From contig CM036753.1 in the NCBI GenBank assembly GCA_020796225.1, positions 80,063,441-80,127,440 on the forward strand: a stretch of 64,000 nucleotides of DNA. The letters are read 5' to 3'. The position numbers and the translations under genes were made by a program. This document shows positions 50,483 through 61,300 of this stretch, piece by piece. Origin of the DNA: Arion vulgaris (taxonomy: Eukaryota; Mollusca; Gastropoda; Stylommatophora; Arionidae). The stretch's first letter is position 1. Every line of letters starts with the position of its first letter. The notes beneath the pieces are model-generated. The model had not been told where the DNA came from. It worked only from the letters and a program-made list of their open reading frames with translations, and made no database searches.

Positions 50483-50985
50483 TCATCATCATCAGGTGTC
50501 CAGCCAGGCTGGCGTATGCGATCATGGATCTCCACAAACCACACAAGGGTCTTTGGTGTTTGCTATCAACTCAGATGTTGACGCTCTACCGTGCCATGAA
50601 GTCAGGCTATCCAAAATTTTATCTCTTGCTTTCTCTGACTCGTCTACCCTCGATTTTCGGTTGTCACAATGTGTTCTAAACCTCCTCCTCATCACATGCC
50701 CGAAAAATGATGACTGCTCTTTCTTAATTGATAAGTCTTCTTGTGCTTGATCTCATTCAGCACCTCAACGTTAGTCATTTTAGCAGTCCATGGATTCTCA
50801 TCATTCTTCTGTAAAACCACATTTCTGTGGCCTCAGAGATTTTAATCTATGTGTTCATTGTCCATGACTCGCATCCGTATGTCAGTATTGGTTCTATGTA
50901 GCACTGAATAACACGCATTCTGATCGGGATTGATAAGGACTTGTTGCAGATAATGCTTCTCATTTTCAGGAAAGATGTTTTAGCA
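50483..50985 (-). pseudogene. LINE-epsilon 3' region (minus strand)
   Basis: (CAT)n at the left, then the complement of a DPR..W-like end, a K..DSLTSWHG-like coding block, a CDNRKSRV-like block and FFGHVMRRRF-like. Further right come an MD..W-type helix trace and a Y.S.ILTYGCESWTMN-like motif at about 50860-50900. Stops are frequent. The same family is at 27240 and 56507. Confidence 0.78.
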
Positions 50986-50989
50986 GTTA

Positions 50990-51105
50990 AAAATCGAATG
51001 AAGTAGTTCGTGCACTACCTCTAAGATCTTCTTGTGTAAGAAAGAGATCAGAACACACACGGTTATTCACTAAAGTGCAGTAGTGATGATCATATCAATC
51101 AATTA
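50990..51105 (+). mobile_element. SINE-Q 3' fragment
   Basis: AGTAGTTCGTGCACTACC, CTTCTTGTGTAAGAAAGAG, GATCAGAACACACACGGTTA and CACTAAAGTGCAGTAGTGATG with ATCAATCAATT at the end match the complement of the SINE-Q left ends. Confidence 0.78.
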
Positions 51106-51797
51106 AAATGAAAACAATTATGCCGATAGATTTCCGAATGTTACATTATGATTTTTAAGGCGATATATGGAAACCTACAAATCTGAGATGGTCAGACCGG
51201 ATCAGATCAGATCTGGAGAAAACCGTGGGGAAGACGAGATGGATTTTTAAACAAATCAACTTTCCTGCTTGTGAAAACATGAAATGATTACAAACTGTCA
51301 TACATTTGGAATCAAAGTCCAAATTAAAAACAGGTGACTGATATGGAGCATATGTTACCGACGAGCAACAAGAAACATCAGCATGTAAATAATTCATATA
51401 TCTTGAAAATATTGCTTTATATCTTCCCAAGCTCAGTTGTATTGAGCAATATCACAGAAAATGAACAGATACATTTTTTGAATACCACCTATACAATAAT
51501 TCTACAGTAATATTCAAACAGATAGTATGTAATGTCTATATATGTATATATCTATACCTCACACATAGGTATCTCTTTGAGAGAGGCAAGAAATATAGGT
51601 CTCAGTTCCATGGCGGAGATTGAGCGAGTTGTCCAGGAGAGAGCGGTATGGAGAAATTAATTGCAGGCCCTATTTAACGTATAACGGTACGAGAGGAGTT
51701 ATTATTATACCTCACACAACTATTATCAACAATTATATCAATAATGCCCCGACCCCACTATATCAACAGATGTGTCACCTTTGCGATCATGCTAACC

Positions 51798-51829
<32 letters not shown>

Positions 51830-52040
51830 GGGAGAGAGAGAGAGAGGGAGAGGGAGAGGGAGAGAAAGATTACAAATGATAGCATGTTGTCTACATATAA
51901 AGATTTACTATAAATGATCAATAAATAGTCGAGTAGCAGTTTCGATGGTCACTGAGGAGGAGGTGGGATTTCAACTGTGAACTACAATACATATGAAGTG
52001 TCACAGGTGTGTAGAGGAGTGGTCCTCACGTGAGTCTGGG
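51106..52040. other. Unassigned, with (GA)n microsatellite
   Basis: The only clear structure is GA/GGGA-rich purine repeat at 51791-51868. The 97-codon frame at 51620-51913 is driven partly by that repeat and is not a gene. The (GA)n could be a LINE or SINE tail, but the sequence to its left is not recognised. Confidence 0.5.
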
Positions 52041-52046
52041 GCACCA

Positions 52047-52163
52047 TAACATTTTACCCTTGTCGATGGGTCTCCTTAGCTGGTGTCATGGCCTCCAACA
52101 ATATAACATTTTACCCTTGTCGATGGGTCTCCTTAGCTGGTGTCATGGCCTCCAACAATATAA
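52047..52163. repeat. 57-bp tandem duplication
   Basis: AACATTTTACCCTTGTCGATG with GGTCTCCTTAGCTGGTG and TCATGGCCTCCAACAATAT occurs twice in perfect tandem. Confidence 0.93.
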
Positions 52164-52179
52164 CATTTTAGGAAATAAG

Positions 52180-52490
52180 ACCCCAACTGTCACGTGATCC
52201 TCGCATTCCAATATTGTTGTATATAGACTAATTTATTTTAAAAACAACACAGCATGCTGAATCAAGGTTTTATTATTTTACAAGGTAAGTTTAAAGCTGA
52301 GGAATATCAGTATTATTAATACTTTTCACCAATAAATAACTATGAACGCATAGAAGTGAGCAAAACTGCAAAAAAACGTAGTGTTCTATCAAACAAATAC
52401 AAAATCCAGCCCCCATCTAACATGAATTTCCGATTTGTCGGCTAAGCTAGTAGGCCTTATGTTACCGGAAGCTGAGGCTGGTAATATCAG
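52180..52490 (+). repeat. Interspersed repeat K, copy 1
   Basis: Contains ATTGTTGTATATAGACTAA, AATCAAGGTTTTATTATTTT, AAAGCTGAGGAATATCAG, CACCAATAAATAACTATGAA, GTGTTCTATCAAACAAATAC and GAATTTCCGATTTGTCGGC. The same order is found at 54240 and 62920. No terminal repeats or coding potential are evident, so its class is unknown. Confidence 0.85.
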
Positions 52491-52549
52491 ACTATATAGA
52501 ACAGGGACACTCTAACCACAAATACCATTGTCCGATGTAGTGACTTGAA

Positions 52550-52738
52550 TGAATCACTTTTAGACATGTTTGATCTTTGTCAAAACGTATACGTTGCATA
52601 TTGGTTTAGGGCCTACCAAACCAATGTGCAACGTATACACGTTCTTGGTAAAAGATCAAACATGTCACAAAGAGTGATTAAAATTGGTCGTAAAGAACGA
52701 ACGCAAAGAAAAGAAGATGACTTCGGACTAGGGAAGTG
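52550..52738. mobile_element. SINE-C 3' fragments in inverted arrangement
   Basis: The left part (52558-52610) is a minus-strand piece, including ACATGTTTGATCTTTGTC and CGTATACGTTGCATATTGG. The right part (52611-52738) is the plus-strand SINE-C 3' end: CTACCAAACCAATGTGCAACG, GTATACACGTTCTTGG, AAAGAGTGATTAAAATTGG and a CAAAGAAAAGAAG tail. Together they form an imperfect palindrome of about 50 bp per arm that could fold as a hairpin. Confidence 0.82.
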
Positions 52739-53149
52739 AAATTCCACTGAAAAAAGCACACTAAAGTTGAAGAGCTACAATGCGTAAATAGTCCAAGTAC
52801 ATACTTACACCGTGTCAGTGCTGGGTAAAAATGATAATAGTTGTGTTACAATATTACATGTATAATCTCACTAGGCTTGTATAGTTGCCGGCTTCAATCC
52901 CGAGGAGCCCACTCAAAATCCTCCTTTCGTGGTCTCTATGCTTCAGTTTTCAACGACAAGCTACTTGCTTAAAGCCATTATTAAAAAAAATAATAATAAT
53001 AAACGTATGAGATAAGATGTATGAGATAAGATGTTTGAGAGAAGCTACTAATGATACAAGAAGAGATAGAATCAAACTGATGCCATCAAGAATATCGTGA
53101 AAACATCTAACATCAAATACATACAAAGATAGGAAGTGAAATGGTTCTG

Positions 53150-53345
53150 AATGGTTACCTGCACATGCAAACAATAGCAACAGATCTAGAAGCAGGTGGA
53201 TAGATGATATTGTTACCTGCACATGCAAACAATAGCAACAGATCTAGAAGCAGGTGGATAGATGATATTACAGAGAAACTAAAACAGCATGGGCACAGAA
53301 CACCAACTGCGAGGCCACCAACTAACAGATGAGAGAAAATTTCAG
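53150..53345 (+). pseudogene. LINE-delta fragment with 58-bp duplication
   Basis: GTTACCTGCACATGCAAACA through GATGATATT occurs twice (about 53153-53210 and 53211-53268). The continuing frame encodes SRSRWIDDITEKLKQHGHRT followed by PTARPPT, comparable with GRPRKRWIDNIKPTLHKHGY at 38640. Confidence 0.78.
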
Positions 53346-54235
53346 TTTCCTAGGAAGCATAACAGCAAATGTAGAAACAGAGATTTTCTTGATTGGTATT
53401 TTTTGTTGTTGCTGTGTTCATCCGCTGTGTACTGTGTATTCAGGCAATGTCATTGCGTCTAATATGGCACCTCTGACTGATTTGTGCGTGAGGGCTTGCT
53501 TTCCTTATCATCAGTGTCCGTCGCCATTCAGGCGAGCCTTACTTCGATTTCAGAAGTGCTTGTAATTTATATTCCCGAAGTAAAGGATCAATGTCTCCTG
53601 TAGTTTATCTGTGTGCACACCGCGAATTTTTAACCCTTTTAGGAAGAGCAAAACTGATTTTTCCCTCTGAAGAAGATGGAGCCATTTTTTTAGAACACAG
53701 AAATAAGAACTGTGACAAGTTTGAAAATTCTAAAAAAAATATTAGAACCAAAAGCAAGTATAGAAAAATATACATATTCTTAGACAGAATATACTGAAGT
53801 ATTATTCTATGAATCTTTCAAGTTAATTTGTCATGTTTTGTAACAATTATATAAGTTTATTTGCATATTATTCATAACAAAAATATGGTTACTGATACAT
53901 TTTTAAAATACTAAACAATAAAAAAAATACACTGTACTCACAGAAATGTGATTTTATTTGATGCTTGAATCACGAGAGAATTACTATTTTAGAACATTCG
54001 TTTTCACTTTAACTAGTGTCATTATCTAGCTCTTAACTATCAATCTCACTTAAATCAGAGCAACTGAAGCATACCTCATTAAAATCAGTACTGGCCATGA
54101 ATTCGATAGTCACATAAAAATATTCACAACAAAAATAATCGATTCTGCCAAACATAATGTAAACAAACATGGTAAATTCCAAAATGGATAACTAAACCAG
54201 AGCCAAATATGAACTTATGGGCCTGCGGACTCTGG
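53346..54235. other. Unassigned AT-rich spacer
   Basis: Two overlapping plus frames of about 70-80 codons (53329-53565 and 53591-53797) show no recognised domain. The first has several Cys and an FPYHQCPSPFRRALLRFQ tail. I see no supporting splice or start context. Confidence 0.35.
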
Positions 54236-54239
54236 TAAG

Positions 54240-54560
54240 AATTATGGGAAATCAGACCACAACTACACCACGCGACCTCGCATTCCAGTATTGTTGTATA
54301 TAGACGAATTCATTTTAAAATCAACACGAAATGCTAAATCGAAGTTATATTATGCAACAAGTTAAGTTTAACAATAAGGAATATCGTTATTATGAATATT
54401 TTTCACCAATAAATAACCACACTCACAGAATTTAGTAAAATTGCAAAGAAAAAGCTTGCAGTGTTCTATCAAACATTTATACATTCCAGCAACCTTCTCT
54501 ATTCTAGGTCAGGGATTCACCTGTCAGTTGTCTGGCCTAGTTATCTAGAGTTGGCTGTGA
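54240..54560 (+). repeat. Interspersed repeat K, copy 2
   Basis: Matches copy 1 through CGACCTCGCATTCCAG, ATTGTTGTATATAGACGAA, AAATGCTAAATCGAAG, AAGGAATATCGTTATTATG, CACCAATAAATAACC and GTGTTCTATCAAACATTTAT. The AATATC segment is present once, providing the ancestral state for the 46-bp array at 63022. Confidence 0.85.
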
Positions 54561-55455
54561 CTTAAACACACTAGGATTAAACCCTGATCATTTCATTGGT
54601 TATGTTATTTAAATACTAGCCATTCAGATCATTCGTTACTCGGGCCAGTTAACTGGCCTTGTCTTTCTAGCTATGTATAGTCTGGCCTTGTCGTCCCAAT
54701 TAACCAAGCTAGTCTCGAACTCCGAAATTTCCACGGTACTCACTAGCGCAGCTTGTACTCCACTGCACTATCGACTATCCTTTATGCATATTAAAGATAA
54801 TGATACTTCATGTAGACGGTACAAGTATCCTAAATTTGACTATATGATACACAACATGTATCCAAGCTTTCAAATACCCATGACTGTATAAAATACACGA
54901 CCACCCCATGAAAGACGAGAGAAGAGTCTCTTTATCCTTGAAGCCAATGTACACAAACGTAAATTGAGTTACGCCTTTCCCCATGCATAACATTCTCAGA
55001 TTACGACTTTGATCCGGCAGAACAGGCATCCACTAGCCGGAGCATTGGTTAGTGCATGGTTAGAAGAGAATGCGTGACAGGGAAATCTCAATTCAACTTG
55101 AATGGGAATGTAGTGTTAGAAGTGCATAGCACAGCCGTTATCTTGACATGTGCAGTATTAGACAGCATTAGACAGCAGAAAATCAGTTGGTTTTCAAGTA
55201 GCAACAGATTGTATTCTAATCAATCCCACATTTTTTAAAATGACATTTCATAGAAATATTACTTTCTGAAAACTTACAAACATATTCTCTCAAACACAGC
55301 TAAAAGAAAGCAGAGGACACGTTTACATAACATTTTTGTATAAATGTGTGTGGGAGTGTGTATAATAGGAATACCAGTGTGCGAGTGAACACATTAGAGA
55401 GATTTATATACGTATGTATACATGTATATGTATGCGGGTGTGTACATCATATTTT
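54561..55455. other. Unassigned spacer
   Basis: Several short frames on both strands (54673-54891, 54808-55029, 55056-55238) lack recognisable motifs. No repeat family is identified apart from TA/TG-rich DNA near 55400-55465. Confidence 0.35.
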
Positions 55456-55466
55456 ATATATATATG

Positions 55467-55880
55467 ATTGATTGATAGGCCCATCATCATTGCACTTCGG
55501 TGAGTAACCATGTGTGCTCGATCTCTTTCTTACATAGGAAGATCTTAGCTGCAGTGCACGAACACCGTAGTACCGGTGAGGGCCCCGATGTAATTTTAAA
55601 GATGGTGAAGATATTTTTATAGACATTTTATTTAAAAACTTTTCTAATGAATTTTGCCCGGGCAGCGGTTATTCCAGCCTGCTCTTCTCGATTTTGAATT
55701 GCCAAGGGCTCTTTTATGTGCTCAAATTGAACACGGGACTTATGTTCTATCGTCCGTCTCCGATATGACTAGGAACTCGATCTCACCTACATCAGGGATC
55801 TCTGCAAAAATATCCAGATGGCTTCACGAGGGAGCGAACCTGGTACCTCAGGCACGAGAGACGGGCACATATACCCCTGT
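55467..55880 (-). mobile_element. SINE-Q copy (minus strand)
   Basis: ATTGATTGATAGGCCCATC at the left, then CATTGCACTTCGGTGAG, AGGAAGATCTTAGCTGCAG, GTAGTACCGGTGAGGG, CGGGCAGCGG and TATCGTCCGTCTCCGAT. The head follows at GGGAGCGAACCTGGTACC with GGCACGAGAGAC. Nearly full length. The minus-strand B box is AGGTTCGCTCCC. Confidence 0.9.
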
Positions 55881-56500
55881 ATGATAGTCATCGCTATAAT
55901 TCCAGGGACAAACTCTTTTGGAAACACCAATAGTCTTTCTTATACCGACAACTGTCATCTTTGAACATATGGAAGTTGACGCGGGAGAACATGGAATCTA
56001 ACAAGGATATCAACCATACCAAACGGAGAAGAGTGATCTACATATATTTTTGGAACGCGTTACCATTCTATTCATACACCCCAAAAGAAACAGTTATTAA
56101 AATTTTTTTTTTTAAGCACATACACACTCATAACGCACACACTCTCAGATGGCAGACGAGAAGTATCAGATCGAGACTGAACGGAATCCGAGGTTAAACA
56201 GTTGAAGGCCACAACTAGTATGACCTAAATACCGCATAATAATTTTCCAGCTAGCTATAAATACATCACTGATGTCTAGACGTTTAAGTTTCATCCAGGT
56301 TAAAAAGTACTGACAAGTAATATACTCTACACCAATCATAGTTAACGGACGGACGCATGATGTTACTTTTGTTTAATGAGGTAAGAAAATAGAACTTTAA
56401 AGAAATGAATTACTAACAGAGACAGAACATCAGTGACCTTCTTCCGACAACAATGAATTATGGGTAGGGATGTTTTTGCTGAAGAAAATTTGAATATATT
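55881..56500. other. Unassigned spacer
   Basis: No gene, tRNA-like box pair or repeat recognised apart from short A/T runs. Confidence 0.4.
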
Positions 56501-56506
56501 GCATAT

Positions 56507-56655
56507 CATCATCATCATCATCAAGTGCCGTGCCGGTTGCCGAAGTCGATCATGGATCTCCACAAATCTCTCTGTCGTTAGTGTTTGCTATCAGCTAAGA
56601 TGTTGACACTCTACCGTGCCATGAAGTCAGGATATCCCAAATTTTCTCTCTCTGC
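56507..56655 (-). pseudogene. LINE-epsilon 3' terminus (minus strand)
   Basis: (CAT)n, then ATCATGGATCTCCACAAATC, GTGTTTGCTATCAG and CTACCGTGCCATGAAGTCAGG, collinear with 50495-50620. It meets a plus-strand LINE-gamma at 56663, giving a tail-facing junction. Confidence 0.8.
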
Positions 56656-56662
56656 CTTGCAA

Positions 56663-56850
56663 GACAGGCACTGTTTTGGAACCCGCAGGGACAGAGGAGT
56701 AGGGGAAGGCCTAGACAGACCTGGAGAAGAAAGCTGAAGGCTGATATTAAAAGGATTGGTAAAACATGGTAAGAATTGGATGGGATGACAGGAGAGAGGA
56801 AGAGCTGGAAGAAGTTTGTTGCAGACCTGTGCTCCGTTGGGAGTTGAAAG
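56663..56850 (+). pseudogene. LINE-gamma RT C-terminus fragment
   Basis: One frame encodes LFWNPQGQRSRGRPRQTWRR followed by KLKADIKRIGKTW, then a single in-frame stop, ELDGMTGERKSWKKFVADLC and SVGS with a stop. This is the diagnostic WNPQG...GRPRQTW...DR..W segment of the RTE-like tail. Only one internal stop suggests a relatively young copy. Confidence 0.9.
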
Positions 56851-57024
56851 GTGAAGAGAAGAGACTATATAAAGGAAAAGTTAGGAAATTCTAAACATAC
56901 AACATATAGAAAGAAGTCAGGGATATCTGAATAGACTACATACAAGAGAATAAGAATATATAAACATACAACATGTACATATAATTTGTTGAGAACAAAA
57001 TTAAAGAAAAGTAGTTTCAGTAGA

Positions 57025-57855
57025 AATGTGCAACTACACATCATGGCTGCACTATAAAGGTGCAACTACACGTCACAGCTGCAACAGAAATTGCAACTAC
57101 ACAGCACAGATGCAATATAAAGGTACAACTGCAAATCACAGCTGCAATATTAAGGGACAAATGCACATCACAGATACAATATTAAGGGAGAAATGCACAT
57201 CACAGATACAATATAAAGGTACAACTACATATCCCAGCTGCAATATAAAGGTACAACTACATATCCCAGCTGCAATATAAAGGTACAACTACATATCCCA
57301 GTTGCAATATAAAGGTACAACTGCAAATCACAGCTGCAATATTAAGGGACAAATGCACATCACAGCTGCAATATAAAGGTACAACTACATATCACAGCTG
57401 CAATATAAAGGTACACCTACATATCACAGCTGCAATTTAAAGTTACAACTACATATCACAGCTGCAATATAAAGGTACAATACATACATCACAGCTGCAA
57501 TATAAAGGTATAACTACTATCCACAGCTGCAATAGTAAGTACAACTACATATCACAGCTGCAATGATGTTAAAGGTATAACATATATCACAGCTGTAATA
57601 TAAAGGATAACTACATATCCCAGCTGCAATATAAAGGAAACTACATATCACAGTGCAATATAAAGGTACAACTACATATCATCACAGCTGCAATATAAAG
57701 GTACAACTACATATCACCACAGCTGCAATATAAAGGTACAACTACATATCACAGCTGTAATATAAAGGTACAACTACATATCACAGCTGCAATATAAAGG
57801 TACAACTACATATCACAGCTGCAATATAAAGGTATAACTACATCACAGCTGCAGT
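57025..57855. repeat. 32-bp minisatellite, about 26 copies
   Basis: The unit is AAAGGTACAACTACATATCA with CAGCTGCAATAT. Variants include TCCCAGCTG, GGGACAAATGCACATC and GTATAACTAC. Single-base losses cluster between about 57475 and 57660, while both flanks are cleaner, as in the eroded part of the 23-bp satellite. Confidence 0.96.
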
Positions 57856-58600
57856 ATCACTGCATTTGTTAGAGGACATCTTTGCAAAAAAATAATCTCG
57901 CTAGAAATCTGTCCTACTCGTTCGTCAGGTTCTAACTTCATTGACTATTATTTGTAAGGTACATTTACAGGAAACGTTTACAAGAACAATCTACACACAG
58001 TTGATGAGTTGGAAGACAGAAATCATCATCATAATTCAACAGATCTTACCGACCACATTGCTTATGTCCTCGACAATATAAAGAACCATGTATAAACATG
58101 TCTTAAGATATTTCGAAATATTTAGTGGATGTTTCAAACATTTATTGTCAAAATAACTTCCTGGCAACACATGCTAACTTACCGATAGACGATAGACGAA
58201 AGCAGTAGTGTTCTGAAGAACGCCAAAATCTATGTCACAAATGTTCAAATGTCAGAAAGGTTGCATCGACCTGAACTTCGATATCATAATTCACGTGGAT
58301 ATAATTTCCCCACGACGTAAATAGTGTCTGTACAGACACTATCAAAACGCCCTCCTCTCCCCGTATAACAAATATTATATAGGACGCAGAGTCGGTTCAT
58401 GTTACGCATGAGGCATCAGAATTCAAGACACATTCTGGCCAAAGTCTTGCTTCAACTCACCACGGGACGTCTGGTTAACAAGATTCGTTTGGCTAACGAA
58501 GCAATAATTGACATGATGAAATCTACTGAAGATCTGTAGATGTATTATCTGTTATTAACGAATTCATTCTTTCATCTCCCAACTTTGTTCAATTAAACAT
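57856..58600. other. Unassigned spacer
   Basis: A minus-strand TATCG|GTAAGTTAG donor-like site at about 58182 is preceded by a possible short exon (AG at about 58217), but its frames give no support. Otherwise nothing recognised. Confidence 0.3.
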
Positions 58601-58604
58601 CATC

Positions 58605-58788
58605 ATCATCCAGTAGCTTGTCATAACTCTGCCACAATAACAGCTCTTTGGAATTTTCTCTCTCGTACTTCAGATATATCCTAACCTGGCCCGATAACAC
58701 AGAGCTTCGCGAGAAGCTGTACAGAGGGCTCTAAAAACAACAGTTAAATTCATGAAAAAATTTGGTTCATAGGTCTAGGCGGGGGATC

Positions 58789-58834
<46 letters not shown>

Positions 58835-58925
58835 CCTCTCTGCTGCCGTCATTGCTGAAATCCTCAGTCACATCCTGAATTCAAATTCTTCGTGGTCTTC
58901 CTTTTCTCATTTTTGTCGGTATGCC
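58605..58925 (-). pseudogene. LINE-beta 3' end (minus strand), interrupted by LINE-alpha
   Basis: 58605-58685 is the complement of the LINE-beta 3' end: CATCATCATCCAGTAGC and then the GAAAATTCCAAAGAG-like region. 58833-58925 is the complement of MTAAEISVTS-like coding sequence and of the RKPRRI-type basic block. Between them lies a plus-strand LINE-alpha 3' end (58690-58832). The two parts are collinear, so this is an insertion. Confidence 0.75.
58690..58832 (+). mobile_element. LINE-alpha (subtype 2) 3' end with (GA)n
   Basis: GGCCCGATAACACAGAGC encodes PDNTELREKLYRGL, parallel to PENTELNEKLYGR at 30530. The 3' UTR follows (TTCATAGGTCTAGGCGGGGG) and then an extended (GA)n at 58793-58832. 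It is severely 5'-truncated. Confidence 0.82.
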
Positions 58926-59074
58926 ACTTTTCATAATTGTCGTTTTCAACTGTTCCTGTATTGTTGAATGTCCAAAATACTTCAATTTTTTAATTATTAT
59001 TTGTCACATCGACGAGTTTTCTTATGAGTTTGTGCTCCTGCTTGGTAGATTTTGTTATTGTATTTCATATTACT

Positions 59075-59478
59075 GCTATGGTTATCTCTCTCTCTCTCTC
59101 TCGCGATCCCACTATGGTTATCTCTCTCTCTCTCGCGATCCCACTATGGTTATCTCTCTCTGTCTCTTGCGATCCCACTATGGTTATCTTTCTCTCGCGA
59201 TCCCACTATGGTTATCTCTCTCTCTCTCTCTCGCGATCCCACTATGGTTATCTCTCTCGCGATCCCACTATGGTTATCTCTCTCTCGTGCGATCCCACTA
59301 TGGTTATCTCTCTCTCGCGCGATCCCACTATGGTTATCTCTCTCGCGATCCCACTATGGTTATCTCTCTCTCGTGCGATCCCACTATGGTTATCTCTCTC
59401 TCGCGATCCCACTATGGTTATCTCTCTCGCACGATCCCACTATGGTTATCTCTCTCGCGCGATCCCACTATGGTTATC
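59075..59478. repeat. 26-36-bp minisatellite with CT microsatellite core, 14 copies
   Basis: Each unit is GCGATCCCACTATGGTTATC followed by a variable (TC)n. Length variation is entirely in the CT run. All three plus frames are open for long distances because no stop occurs in the unit, so the 150-200-codon frames there are not genes. Confidence 0.96.
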
Positions 59479-59827
59479 TAGGCGTCTTCGAAGAAGGTAG
59501 TCTGCCATTGTTACCCTTCATGACCGTGACCTTACAGGTCCGTGACCATTGTCTCCATTACAGAGAACCTCTGCATACCGTTGTGAGTTATTGGACCATA
59601 CGCATTGACATTCTGTCAATTACTCCCGCACACATCCACCATCTAATCTCATGGTGAGTTACGCAACGTTCTAGAATTTGAAGAAAAAAGTGACGGATTC
59701 CTACTACGTCAGAAATAGCATGAAATTCATTAAACTTGAGTTGAAAGTATTAACTACACAGCATGGCACAGCTAACAAGAGTAAGAACAGTAAACATTAC
59801 AATATAACCTGTATTGACATCATTGAT

Positions 59828-59950
59828 AGCATAGTAATTAGTGCACACGTCTTGTAGGAACGTGGTACCAGGATCAAATTCCACAATTAGGGTTGGATTT
59901 TTCCCTACTGCAACGGCACTCAGTTTGACCCAGCCCTAACTTATGTACAA
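59828..59950 (+). mobile_element. SINE-X-like head
   Basis: ATAGCATAGTAATTAGTGC (A-box-like), GGATCAAATTCC (B-box-like), TTGGATTTTTCCC and GGCACTCAGTTTGACCCAGCC parallel the SINE-X head on the minus strand at 24617-24480. A piece like the SINE-X 3' region (CACCTCGTGGTATGAAA) occurs at 60334-60352, so the element may have been split by what lies between. Confidence 0.55.
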
Positions 59951-60089
59951 GAGAAATACTGAGAAGTAATGGTGACCTACGTCACGTTGACCTACCCCCC
60001 TCCCCCACACCCAATCCGGGCCGATAATGTGAATGAAAATAGTGACATATTCTTTACATGACTTAACCATCAACCACAGTAAACGAGTC

Positions 60090-60300
60090 ATCGATTTCCT
60101 AGGCGCTACTTATACGTTCAGTAGTTTGCCATTGCTTTCTGAACGGCTGGATATTTTTACCGTTCGTAAAATTCCAGGAACACAAATTTGCTTCGAAACT
60201 GCATGCCGCAAAGTTTGAACAAGGTATGCTTGGGTTATGATCCAGCTTACTACCGCATAAGCTACAGACGCCCACTGTACTACTGGGTCGATGATCAAGG
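60090..60300 (-). mobile_element. Possible tRNA-like SINE (minus strand)
   Basis: On the minus strand GTAGCTTATGCGGTAGTAAGC resembles an A-box region and TTGTTCAAACTTTG a B box. A body follows with TGGAATTTTACGAACGG and a GGCAAACTAC block. GTAGTCTGCCATTG at 59499 and GTAGTTTGCCATTG at 60121 suggest a second, partial copy. The call is tentative. Confidence 0.4.
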
Positions 60301-60556
60301 TAAAATACTGGAGTAACGTCATATTTCCTAATACACCTCGTGGTATGAAACCGGGTTCTCAACTTGTTGTCTTCTCAAATAACTAATATCTAGTGTTTTA
60401 ACAAGCCTTTCCCTTTCACATAAATAATGAGTTCAGAAGTAATGTTTTAAAATTATTGTCATATGTCTCTGTTGTGTAGTTTCTTTCAGATGAGCAAAAG
60501 TAATAAACAAATATTTGGTGAAAAGAACAAGAAAATAAACAAAGCAATGATGTAGA

Positions 60557-60725
60557 CTAGCGCCACTACTTAGACATCCAAACATCTCACTAGCGCCACT
60601 ACTTAGACATCCAAACATCTCACTAGCGCCACTACTTAGACATCCAAACATCTCACTAGCGCCACTACTTAGACATCCAAACATCTCACTAGCGCCACTA
60701 CTTAGACATCCAAACATCTCACTGA
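60557..60725. repeat. 33-bp minisatellite, 5 perfect copies
   Basis: CACTAGCGCCACTACTTAG with ACATCCAAACATCT repeats five times without change. 33 bp is 11 codons, so a minus-strand frame with SGASEMFGCLSS repeats stays open. It abuts the 5' truncation point of LINE-delta. Confidence 0.96.
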
Positions 60726-60734
60726 CATCTAAAC

Positions 60735-61186
60735 AACAGTTGATCAACAGCATCTTCAAACCCACTCTATGTTACCAATGTCAAACATGGACAATGAATA
60801 AGACACATGCACAGAAAATAGCAACATGCGAAATGAGATGTCTCCGCAAAGTCACCAACAACACAAGAATCGACAGAGTAACGAATACCAGCATCAGAGA
60901 AAAGGTTGGAACAAGACCGTTCTTGAACTATATAACGAAACAGAGAATGAAGTGGTTTAGCCACTTAGTAAGAATGCGGACAGACAAAACTGCCTATGAA
61001 GCTTTCTACAACATAATATCAGGAAGGAAGGCGAGAGGAAGACCGAGGAAAAGGTGGATAGATAACGTAGTTGAATTCTGCCAGGGGACTAAGAAAGCCA
61101 TCACACAAGTAACCAGAGAAACGCAAGACAGATACATAAAACCACGACATTGGGTTAACATCCCGGTAACAGTGTGCTGACAAAAG
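60735..61186 (+). pseudogene. LINE-delta C-terminus, longest copy (146-codon frame)
   Basis: The open frame encodes FKPTLCYQCQTWTMNKTHAQ, CEMRCLRKVTNNTRIDRVTN, then IREKVGTRPFLNYITKQRMK, WFSHLVRMRTDKTAYEAF, YNIISGRKARGRPRKRWIDN and a tail to a stop at TGCTGACAAAAG. This is the complete post-RT domain of the family. Upstream RT sequence is absent because of 5' truncation against the 33-bp array. It is the best template for searching for the full element. Confidence 0.9.
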
Positions 61187-61300
61187 TTGAATTCTGCCAG
61201 GGGACTAAGAAAACCATCACACAAGTAACCAGAGAAGTGCGACAGATACATAACACTGGGTTAACAAACCGGTAACATTGTGTTGACAAAAGAAGAAGAA
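61071..61300 (+). repeat. ~115-bp tandem duplication of LINE-delta 3' terminus
   Basis: GAATTCTGCCAGGGGACTAAG starts at 61073 and again at 61188. The second unit has small deletions and ends AACATTGTGTTGACAAAAGA with (GAA)n. Only the final unit carries the tail, as in the LINE-alpha copy at 5303-5566. Confidence 0.93.

Noticed and set aside
58183..58217. Minus-strand mini-exon before a TATCG|GTAAGT donor
   Set aside because: The acceptor is weak and the segment has no distinguishing frame or partner exon.
59545..59652. Possible exon between CCATTACAG and CTCATG|GTGAGT
   Set aside because: One frame is open and the sites look fair, but there is no partner exon or homology, and part of the sequence resembles a possible SINE-like repeat.
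58921..59657. Three overlapping ORFs of 158-201 codons with DPTMVISL / AIPLWLSL repeats
   Set aside because: Artefact of the CT-containing minisatellite, which has no stop in any plus frame.
60433..60765. 110-codon minus ORF with SGASEMFGCLSS repeats
   Set aside because: In-frame translation of a perfect 33-bp minisatellite.
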